Part shown: piece after piece, positions 24,629-34,080 of the stretch
Layout: each line of letters starts with the position of its first letter
Numbering within the stretch: the stretch's first letter is position 1
Source: Datisca glomerata
Taxonomy: Eukaryota; Streptophyta; Magnoliopsida; Cucurbitales; Datiscaceae
Direction: 5' to 3'
DNA: 64,000 bases
Assembly (NCBI GenBank): GCA_003255025.1
Contig: QANY01006295.1
Location: 510,219-574,218 of the forward strand
The notes under the pieces: model-generated
What the model was told of the DNA's origin: nothing
Database searches by the model: none
Seen by the model: the letters and a program-made list of their open reading frames with translations, nothing else
Made by a program: the position numbers and the translations under genes

Positions 24629-24667
24629 AATTACACTCCAACCAATAAAATTCCGTTGAGTGTAATT
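24629..24667. other. Stem-loop
   Basis: AATTACACTC at 24629-24638 and GAGTGTAATT at 24658-24667 form a 10-bp perfect stem around a 19-nt loop. No function is suggested. From 24121 to 25743 nothing else is recognised. Confidence 0.6.
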
Positions 24668-25743
24668 GGGGCCAATAAACAGTCAAAATCTCATCTTATA
24701 CATGACAAGATCTAGACTGGAGATTCAATCAAAGAGAATATAGAACGAGAATCGTAGGATCAACTAGGCGGTTATGAAGATGACACCAATTAGACGAATG
24801 TACATGACTTGCAAACTGGCAATTCAAAGAAGTTTATCAAGATTATTGGATTGATAAAACGGAAAAGATTTTTATTTCCTCTCAATTGCTTTTTTCTTGA
24901 AGAGGTTATATGGTATCAAGATACTTCTATAATATAAATAAAAAGTATCTACGTTTGCTATTTTAGCACCTTAATTGTGAATGGTTTATGACTTTTCTAC
25001 TCGTAAGCATGTCTTTCACTTTAATAATTGGTTCTGTTTTGTGGATGGTAATACCACAGACGTTCCCCTCTTCCCTAGGCCCCTCTGCCCTCTTGGTATG
25101 ATGTAGTTTATCAATATACTCTTTCGAGATATTTTATATCTTGAACTATTAACATTATGAGAATCACAAAGTAAAATGAAAATTATGAGAGCCTGCTATA
25201 TTCCTAAGCCGAAAATATACTCCCGAGAAAATGGATATGTAAAAGTTTTGTTTATATGATAAATATTACTAACAATAAAATTTACTATTTGTTTTTTTTA
25301 TTAGTAGACCTTAATTTTTGGCTTATAGTGTTGACAATATATTTTTCAATGCTACGTTACGATATAAACATTATAACATGATTGTTTGTAATTGTATTAA
25401 AATGAATAAACTGTTGATTACTCTTTTTACTCTTTAAACTCATTTAAAATATCATAAAAGTTAATTATTTCACTTTTTTTTCTTTTACATCATTTGTATT
25501 ATAAATTTACAAATAGTTTGTAAGTTAAATATGTTTCTAATATTGTACAATTAGGAATATGAATGTCCATATAGATTAAATTCAAGATTTTTTATATACA
25601 TAGAATATTTTTTTAGTTGTTAATAATTTATTCGTTACAAGCTTGTAAAATTAAATATCATAAAAGTAAATTATACACGTTTCGAATGCTGTGCAATTTG
25701 GAACGTGACCGTGAAGATTAAATTCAATATTATTATTATACAC

Positions 25744-26070
25744 TGTAAAGGTAAAAATTCACGAATTAAAAAATTGACCTACATCATAATGAAAAAATAA
25801 AGAGTAAATAGAAAATGGTGATAAACATAATGATTTGCGTGGAAAACCCTCAAAGGAAAGAAATACCGTGGGAAAACTTTGATAGTATTTTCATTATGGA
25901 GGAATGGTTTACAAGACTAATACAAGTTACACGTTGTGCTTGTTTCTTGTCATCTTATATGTGTTGAGAGTCCATTTGAAATTACATTTAACCTTTATTT
26001 ATAGGCCTTCAATTAGTTACATAGAATCTGATGTAACTTATCTAATTTTATCTGAAAATAATATCAACAG
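25744..26070 (-). repeat. LTR (inverted copy), probably solo
   Basis: Inverse match to 20530-20817 along most of its length. On the minus strand it ends CTTTACA at 25744 and is not followed by the TTTGGTACTTTC sequence seen after the left LTR, so it is not a 5' LTR. No purine tract precedes its start. A solo LTR is the simplest reading. Confidence 0.62.
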
Positions 26071-28787
26071 AATATTCTATTGAAATCTAGTTTATCGACA
26101 CTAATAACTATGAACAAAATTATCAAATAAAAACTAAAAAAAATTAATAACAATACAGAAAAGGTAGAGAAAATCAAAATAAAAAACTAAAACAAACCAA
26201 TAAAATACTCAAAATTACTTATCAAATCAAAAGTAGAACAATATCACATCAATTCACCAGAAAGAGAAACAATCATATATTAAAAACTCAATAACGAATA
26301 TGAGAACTCAGAAACTTAGCATGAAAAAGTATCCAAATTTTAGAGCAAATATACTTAGCAAACTAATAAAAAAGAAAACTAATCAAACAAAAACAAAAGT
26401 ATTGTGAGTGAAATTGATCCCCCTAAAGTTTTTGCATTGTAGTGAGTAAAAGCTTTATTTTTTTAGTGTTTCCACTCATCCTTAAAGGGTAGTTTGTTTT
26501 CATTTTTCCGTGTCATAAAATTGATGATAAATTTAATTTTTAACATTTTTTCATATTTGTTATAAGTATTTTTATTTATCATAGTAAAATAATAATTTCA
26601 CATTACTTTCCCTATCACTTTCTCACAAAAAATACTTTATCAAATAAATTTTCTATTTTACAACACATCTACATATTTTTTAAAATAACTTTTACTTTCC
26701 TAAATCCCTATAAAAATACCGTTATTTGTTTCAATTATTCCTACTTGATTTTGATATCTTATTTACTTCAAGACCAAAGCCTCACAAAAGTGTCGTAAAA
26801 TATCTCGATTTTGGTGGAACCAAAACGGTCATGATACTGATTTTTGAGATTTTTTGTGTCCCTTCTGACTCGTCCGCCAACTCGTCTCGGGGTCGTTTCG
26901 TGAGATTAAAATATACACGTTAATTGAAATGAATTAAATAAAATATTAAGTTTGAATTAAGGATAGATAAGCTCTTCATATATATATGCAAAATATAAAA
27001 TCTAAAATATTAGGATACATATTAATAATATCAAATTATTTTTTGAAATTAAAATCAGTTTCTTCCCTAAAATAAATATTATTTATAAACTATCAACATT
27101 TAACAAATACTAAATTTATAAAGGAGAATATAACTGGATTGTTTATCACGTCTCATGTTTTGTGGCATGGGACGAAACCACGAATGAGGGGTTCCCTCAA
27201 TCATTTATATTCAGTTATGATTGTATTTAACTAAAATATAAAAATAATTACACTATTTTGTTTTATTCCTGTGGTAGAACTAAAATATTTTGCCCGTTCC
27301 TACCGGAACGGAAGGATAATGATAACCATGGTATATACATTTACTGAAGAAAAGTACACGTAATGGAAAAACTGTTGTGTATTATTAAATATTTTAATGT
27401 GTTAATATATATAACGGTTATTTAAATCAGATTTATTTTTATATATAAAAGAGAAAAATTGTATGATAATTAATTTACGATATCAGAGAAAATTTAATCA
27501 AACACAACATGAATTATTAAGATTTTTAGTAATTGCTAATAGATAATCTTTATACAATTATGCTATGTAATTTTGAATAACTTGTCATTGAATTTATTTG
27601 TACGGTGTAAGTAAAAAATTATTTTGGTTTTTGGCGTACTAAGAGAAAAATAGTTGATTTAATTTTATTGATGGATTAATAAAATAATTAATTAATACGT
27701 AAAATAATGTATATATATAAAAGACATAATGTGTATTAGAATCTATAAATAATCATTGACAACAAATTAAAGGTTGATAAAAATAAGAAACTGTAAATAA
27801 TAATTAATTTATTAATTTAATATAATTTATATAACTTTCCCAATAACTTTATCAAATTTTCTCATATAACTTTATCCAAGTATTCTACATACCAAACAAG
27901 TAAATCATATTTTTCATTAACTTTTCTCACTTAATCATGCGTTACCAAACATGATAATCTTAATATTTTGTCATCTAAGTTTACCACTTAATTTTTTCAA
28001 CAATTTAATTTTTTTAATATTTTTACTTAACTCGTATCAAACTACCTCTAATAGGCACATTAATCATTTATTCTAGTTTTCTACTAGGTTGCTTGAAAAG
28101 TCTTCGCATAGTCCAAACATGTATTTGATTTGACTATGAATAGATAGTTCATTAAATTTAAATTTAAAAGTCTTTAAAAGAAAGGGTATTTTTGAGTTTT
28201 AAAAGTTTCTCTCCAAATAATACACTTTTTAATAAAATGTTATTGATTATAGATAAAATTAAAGATAAAGATAAAATTAAAGATAAAGATAAAAATAATG
28301 GAATAAAAATACTATTAATTCATCATTAAATATTCATAGAGCTTAAAGATTAATTATAACGGCTATAGAAAAAAGGTTGTCCTTTTATTCCTGGCCGGCA
28401 GAGAGGTTGATCTGATATTTTCAATCAACTATTCATTATAAGTTCTTGTATCATGCATGACCAATGATCTTATCCATTGATTTTTTTTTTAATTTGATAA
28501 TGCTTGACTTGGAAAAAGTGGAGGTATATATATTAGTTAGGTTTTCTTGTCATCAGTTAAAAACAAAGAAGAACGAAAGAAAGAAAAGGACAGAAGTAAT
28601 CTCAATGCCATTCACCAAAATATCTCCAACATTACAAATTTTTAGAAATATAAATGTTCTGATCCATAACATATAGACTATGTTAAAAACATTTTTGTTT
28701 TTGGAATGCTATAGGCTGGCAGGCTGTTTGGTGCTAGTTAAGCGTGTGCTTAAGTGTGTGATAAAGTTATAAGAATTTGTTTTCTCA
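26071..28787. other. AT-rich spacer without recognised gene
   Basis: No coding family, RNA gene or element end was recognised. A short tandem duplication of AAAGATAAAGATAAAATT occurs at about 28255-28300. Confidence 0.6.
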
Positions 28788-28796
28788 TTGTTGTGT

Positions 28797-29287
28797 GGGT
28801 TTTTGCAAGACTAAGCCCCATAAAAAAGTATTTTATAGAATTATAATTCTTCAGTAATTTATATAATTTCTAATTCTGGATTCACATTTCTTTCACTTTT
28901 TCTCTTCTTGTTCTTTCAATGCTTTCCTCACACATTGACCCACACTCTCTTTCTTCATCTTCATCTCTCTCTTATGTTTTCAGAAATTCATTTTCTCATA
29001 AACTTATTTTCTTTTTTATTTCTTTATGCTTTATTTGTTTCATGATTTTACAACATTTTCATTTCTAAGAAATTAAGGGTAAGAGCTAAAATTATAATTT
29101 TATCTTTTGAATTTTGGTGAAAAATGGATGAGAACCCGTAAAGAGAGAATGAATTTTGTTAATTTTGATTTTTGCCCAGATTTGAGAGAGAGAACCCGTA
29201 GAGAGAGAATAAATTTTGTTAATTTTAACGGATTTTGTTAATTTTTGTAGGTTTTATTACTTTTGATGGGGTTTCGCTAATTTTGGG
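28797..29287 (+). repeat. Left terminal inverted repeat of the foldback element
   Basis: Pairs with 31406-31858. Contains CT-rich stretches and, toward the inside, repeated AATTTTGTTAATTTT phrases next to GAACCCGTA(A/G)AGAGAGAAT. Confidence 0.85.
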
Positions 29288-30356
29288 TACGAGTCTACAC
29301 GATGGGTTCACGGATATCGTGTAGCCATTCTGTGGACTACATGATAGCTACACTAGTATCGTGCAGCCTACACGATGACTACGTGGGCATCGTGCAGCCT
29401 ACACGATGCTACACGGGCATCATGTAGCCTATACGATGGTTACACTGGTATCGTGTAGTGTACACGATATCAACACGATCGTCGTGTATGTATCATGTAT
29501 ACTACATATTTAATATATTTAATTTAATATATTTATTTAAATATAAATAAATATAGAGGTTGAGTGTTAAAGAATAATGAGTTGACATTTGATTTGATGT
29601 TGTGTAAGAAAAATATTGAGAGGAGATAATGAAGAAAAATAGTGGGCAATGGGTACACGATGCGTATGTGATCGTAGTGTAGTCATTGTGTAGTGTACAC
29701 GATGGCTACATGATCGTAATGTAGTCATCGTGTAGTGTACATGGTTACACGATCATCGTGTAGGCATTGTGCAGTGTACACAATCGTCGTGTATGCATCG
29801 TGTACACTACACATGTAATATATTTAATTTTACAATTTTATTTAAATATTAATAAAAATTGAGGTTGAGTGCTAAAAAAGAATGATTTGACATTTGATTT
29901 GATGTTATGTAATAAAAGTGTTTGGGTAAGAATGAAGAAAAAGTAGTGGCAATGGATACACGATGACTACACGATGATTGTGTAGTTGTCGTGTGCACTA
30001 CACGATGACCATCGTGCAGTGTACACGTGACTACACAATTATCGTGTAAGCATCGTGTAGTATACACGATATCTATAAGATCATCGTGTAAGCATCGCTA
30101 CACATATAATATATTTAATTTTATATATTTATTTAAATATAAATAAATATCTAGGTTGATTGTTGAAGAAAAATGATTTGACATTTGATTCGATGTTATG
30201 TAAGAAAAGTATTAGGGGAAAGAATAAAGAAAAAGTAAGTGGATGGTGGGTCATACACGATGGCTACGCGATCCCCGGGTAGTCATCGTTTAGTTGTTGT
30301 GTAGTCTACATGAATGCTACACACTACACAATAACTATACGACGATCGTGTACTCA
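29288..30356 (+). repeat. Left palindromic array: ACACGATG blocks alternating with AT-rich spacers
   Basis: Array blocks at about 29288-29505, 29653-29812, 29956-30105 and 30253-30356 consist of variants of CTACACGATGGCTACACG and its reverse complement, with ATCGTGTAG and CGATCGTGTAG. The blocks alternate with about 145-bp spacers (29506-29652, 29813-29955, 30106-30252) that share TATATTTATTTAAATAT, GATTTGACATTTGATT and GATGTTATGTAAG. This gives a higher-order period near 300 bp. Confidence 0.85.
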
Positions 30357-31405
30357 TGGCCACCATCCACTTATTTTTTCTTTATTATTTTCCCCTAATA
30401 CTTTTCTTATACAACATCAAATTAAATGTCAAATCATTCTTTTTCAACACTCAACATCCATATTTATTAATATTTAAATACATATATAAAATTAAATATA
30501 TTATATGTGTAGTGTACACGACGCCTACACGACGATCGTGTAGGCATCCTGTACACTACAAGATGACTACATTATGATCGTGTAGCCATCGTGTACACTA
30601 AACGATGATTGCACTACGATCATGTAGTCATTGTATACTCATTGCCTACTAATTTTTCTTCATTCTCCTCCCTAATATTTTTCTTACACAACATCAAATC
30701 AATTGTCAAATCATTCTTCTTCAACACTCAACCTTCATATTTATTAATATTTAAATAAATATATAAAATTAAATATATTACATGTGTCGTGTACACGATG
30801 CCTATACGACGATCGTATACACTACACGATGACAACACTACGATCGTATAACTATCGAGTAGGCTACACCATGGGTACTCTGGCATCATGTAGACATTTT
30901 GTAATCTACACGATGGGTACAAGGGCGTCGTGTACCTCTCTCTTGATGTTTTCTCTCATTCTCAACGTTTTCTCTCTCTCTCTCTAAGCTTTACGTTTTT
31001 TGTTTATCTCTCTACGTTCTCTCTCAAAATTAACAAAACTCACTAAAATTAACAAAAAAAATTTAAAAAGACCAAAAAAATTAACAAAACTCATTAAAAT
31101 TACACTACACGATGACTACACTACGATCGTGCACTCATCGCCCACTACTTTTTTCTTCATTCTTTCCCCCCATCACTTTAGCCATCATGTAGTCTACATG
31201 ATGCCCATGTAGCCATCGTGTAGGCTACATGATGCCGTCCTAGCCATCGTGTAGGATACATGATGGGTACACATATATCATGTAGCCTACACGATGCTCG
31301 TGAACCCATCTTGTAGCCAATAACATGGCTACACAATGCCAATGTACTCATATTGTAGTCTACAAGATGGCTACACGATATCTGTGTACTCATCGTGTAG
31401 ACTCA
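30357..31405 (-). repeat. Right palindromic array, inverted order
   Basis: The same spacers appear in reverse complement (30357-30507 and about 30650-30780) and the same ACACGATG blocks at about 30508-30645, 30781-30940 and 31106-31405. A CT-rich and AATTAACAAAACTC-rich insert at 30941-31105 interrupts the symmetry and copies part of the terminal arm. Confidence 0.8.
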
Positions 31406-31858
31406 TACCCAGAATTAGCAAAACCAATCAAAATCAACAAAACTGATATAAAATTAACAAAATCCATTCTCTCTCAAATCTAGGCAAAAGCAAAAATTAA
31501 CAAAACCCATCAAATTTCGGCCAATATTCTCAACCATTTGCCACCAAAATTATAAAAATAAAATTACAAATTTAACTCTCAACTTTAATTTTTTAGAAAA
31601 TGAAAAAGTTGTAAAATCATGAAGCAAATAAAGCATGAAGAAATAATAAACGAAAATGAGTTTATGAAAAAATAAGAGAGAGATGAAGATGGAAGATGAA
31701 GAGAGAAAGAGTGTGAGTCAATGTGTAAGAAGGACAATGAGAGAAAAAGAAGAGAAATAGGTTAAGGGAATGTAGGTTCAGGGTTAGAGAGTGCACAAAT
31801 TACTGAATGGATATAATTTTACAAAAAAAAATTCTGAGATATATTCTTGCAAAAACCT
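31406..31858 (-). repeat. Right terminal inverted repeat of the foldback element
   Basis: Reverse-complement partner of 28797-29287, diverged by substitutions and small indels. Confidence 0.85.
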
Positions 31859-31890
31859 TTGTTGTTTCAAGTATTTCTATTTAAGACTTT

Positions 31891-33193
31891 AGGGATCGTT
31901 TGGTATAAAATTGAAAGTAAATGATTTTTGAAATAAATAAATGGATGTTAAAACATTATTGTTAAATTTTAATTTTACTCTTGAACTAAAAAATGTTTAT
32001 GAATAGTTATTATTTAATTTATAATAAAATGAAATAACAAAAACGTAATTTTTTATTCAAATAAAATTATAGATTTTTTTCTTATATATTTATTGATTTC
32101 TCGACCATTTGATTAAACCATTATATCATGAACGCAGTATGGATTTTCATCAACTATAGTCGATACACTAGAATGGTGGCTGCTCGTTCCAAACCAGAAA
32201 CGTATTCCTACATAAATATATGTTTCAGAAGCAAATCATCAAACGTGTGATGTGCGACATTCACAAACATGACATTCCAACGTCTTTCTTCCTAATTTTT
32301 CCTTCTTTTTTCTCATCAAGTAATTATGCATCAAATCTACATTCTACAGATTCTAGATTTGAACCTGTACATGATGAAAAAAATTTACTCTTCGTATAGT
32401 CATTGAGGAACATCAGAGGATCAAAAGTAGCGAAAAATTGATGGGTTTTCGACAATGGCGAGGGAGGAATTGAATTTAAGAAGGGGAAGTAATAGTTTCA
32501 TCATATAAAACTGATATGTAAGGATATGAATCGATGGGAATTTGAGGATTGAGGAAAGAGAAGAAACCAAAGGAAAATAAGAACATCCCAGATTATTCAG
32601 AAACTAAACAATGTTTCAGAACAGAACCGAAACCAAAATAATTTTACAGAACCAAATCTACTCTCGAACCCTTCATTCCCGCATAAATCCACCCAAATCT
32701 CAACTTCGAGGACTACGAACAAGGAGAAACAGGGAGAACCCTTCATTCCCGCAAGCTCAGCTCGGGGTTGTGCTTGCTCGTACTCCTTGAAGTTGAGATT
32801 TGGGTGGATTTGTGCAACAAATAAACTGATAGAGAGAGACGCACAATTGGAGCCCACGGTCCAGAAATAAAAATATTTGGGTTCTAATGGAGGGGAGTGA
32901 TCAGAGTGAGAGCTTGATAGAGATAGACACACGAGAAGAGAGAAAGATAGAGAGAGATCAGAGGGAGAGCTTACCATGGGTTTTCTGGGATTGAAGCTCG
33001 TGTGGAATGGGGGAGAATGACTGAAGCTCGTGAGGGAGGGAGATGGACTGAAGCTCGTGTCTGCTTAGAATGAATATACTCCTATCTCGAGGGAGGGGTA
33101 TCAAGATATCCTCGTTGACACTTAGAAGTCAACGAGGATATAATGTTATAGTTTTAAAAAACAATCCATATGCTCACATACTAAACAGACCCT
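31891..33193. mobile_element. hAT-like MITE, about 1.3 kb
   Basis: Ends read AGGGATCGTTTGGTAT (31891-31906) and, inverted, AGGGTCTGTTTAGTAT (33193-33178), 12 of 16 identical and of the form common in plant hAT MITEs. No clear 8-bp duplication is seen. The open frame at 32597-32977 on the minus strand is Ser/Leu-rich and unlike any family I know. It begins about 0.2 kb outside the CT-rich right part of the element and is treated as chance. Confidence 0.45.
32685..32811. other. Long stem-loop, 23-bp perfect stem
   Basis: AAATCCACCCAAATCTCAAC extends to 32707 and pairs perfectly with 32789-32811, with an 81-nt loop. A 19-bp direct repeat GAACCCTTCATTCCCGCA lies at 32666 and again near 32737. 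The fold resembles a small inverted duplication; microRNA-like processing is possible but unproven. Confidence 0.65.
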
Positions 33194-33743
33194 TAGAAGT
33201 CGTTTAGAATAAAATTGAGAGTAAATGATTTTCAGAATAAAATTATTTGAATATGATTGTAAGAATGTATATGTCCGGCAAATTAAGATTACTTTATTTG
33301 TTAACATTAAGAATATAATGATTTAATGGTAAGAATGTTAAATTAGCTTGTTTATTTTGATGAAATGTGAAAATGAATGTTATAAGTATAATGGCCAATT
33401 TCTAATTTTATCCTTGAATTAAATTATATTTATGTATGACTTATTAATTAATTTTTTCTTTCATGATTTATTTAATTTATAAAAATGTACAATACAATTG
33501 TTAATTTATTTATTTCTTAAAATAAAATATTTTTCATTATTTGTAAGGAGGGTAATTTAGAAAATATGAGAAAAAATAATCGTTGAAGATGCATGGAATG
33601 AGGATACCCTCAATGGAGAGTATCTTCATATTCTCACAATGTCAATACCTTCCATAAATTTTAAAACAAACATAGTATTCTCCTTTTCTCCCTTACTTCC
33701 CACTCATCTTTACAAATTTAACCTTGTACCAAATACAACCTTA
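33192..33743. mobile_element. Second related hAT-like MITE, directly adjacent
   Basis: Its left end (TAGAAGTCGTTTAGAATAAA...) is a diverged direct copy of the left end at 31890, sharing AAATTGA(A/G)AGTAAATGATTTT. A candidate right end is TACCAAATACAACCTTA at 33727-33743. Boundaries are tentative. Confidence 0.35.
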
Positions 33744-33846
33744 TAGTTATTTGTCGAGTTTAAATAACAATCTCACTCACTTTTTCCTACGTATCATACA
33801 AATTTTCCAAATCCCATACCCATTTTCCCAAATCCCCTAAAGATAG

Positions 33847-34017
33847 TGTTAGAAAATATACTCATTCTGTATTTAGAGATGCGATCTCTCCTTGCTATTT
33901 TTCCTAGAATAGTTTTCTTTTTCTTTATATGAATAGCCCTGAGTTTTTGTAAGGAATCAATTTTGAATCAATATACCAGATTTTTCTCCATAATTTTTCA
34001 TCTCTATTATTTTTACA
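33847..34017 (+). repeat. 5' LTR of the Copia element (171 bp)
   Basis: TGTTAG...TTTTACA. Compared with the 3' LTR it lacks about 38 bp near its first third. A TATA-like CTTTATATGAATAG is present. Confidence 0.85.
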
Positions 34018-34029
34018 TTGTATCAAAGC
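34018..34029 (+). promoter_or_regulatory. Primer binding site of the Copia element
   Basis: TTGTATCAAAGC, 10 of 12 bases matching the initiator-Met tRNA primer site TGGTATCAGAGC usual in Copia elements, directly after the 5' LTR. Confidence 0.7.
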
Positions 34030-34080
34030 ACTTATCCTAGTAATTTTGTGAACCAAAACACCTTCCGCTACAAATACATT

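Larger units (their letters stand above)
20818..24950 (+). mobile_element. Non-coding internal region of an LTR element (LARD-like), right end not found
   Basis: Starts with TTTGGTACTTTCATTGAGAG directly after the left LTR. No gag or pol reading frame is present, but the region is rich in short tandem arrays (22945-23226, 23425-23668, 23801-24120) and in GA-rich sequence, as in large retrotransposon derivatives. A matching direct-orientation 3' LTR was not found, so the right limit is a guess. The family is not assigned. Confidence 0.45.
28788..31867. mobile_element. Foldback Mutator-like element, 3,062 bp, with 9-bp target duplication
   Basis: The element is 28797-31858. Its ends read GGGTTTTTGCAAGA and, inverted, AGGTTTTTGCAAGA. 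It is flanked by 9-bp direct repeats TTGTTGTGT (28788-28796) and TTGTTGTTT (31859-31867), 8/9 identical; 9 bp is the Mutator-superfamily length. The outer arms (28797-29287 and 31406-31858) are inverted copies, for example CACATTGACCCACACTCT versus CACATTGACTCACACTCT. Inside lie arrays of a palindrome-rich repeat separated by AT-rich spacers, themselves in inverted order about an axis near 30.33 kb. There is no coding capacity. This is a non-autonomous foldback/TIR-MULE. Confidence 0.83.

Noticed and set aside
25060..25130. Possible LINE 3' end (CCCTCTTGGTATGATGTAGTT then TTATCAATATA)
   Set aside because: It only vaguely resembles plant L1 tails; no ORF2 sequence, poly(A) or target duplication was found.
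29288..31405. CRISPR-like regular repeats
   Set aside because: The blocks are palindromic variants of one short motif in inverted order about an axis, not identical repeats with unique spacers, and the DNA is plant nuclear. They belong to the foldback element.
32597..32977. Minus-strand ORF of 126 codons
   Set aside because: Overlaps a direct repeat and a long stem-loop inside a MITE-like element; Ser/Leu-rich sequence from CT tracts; not recognised.
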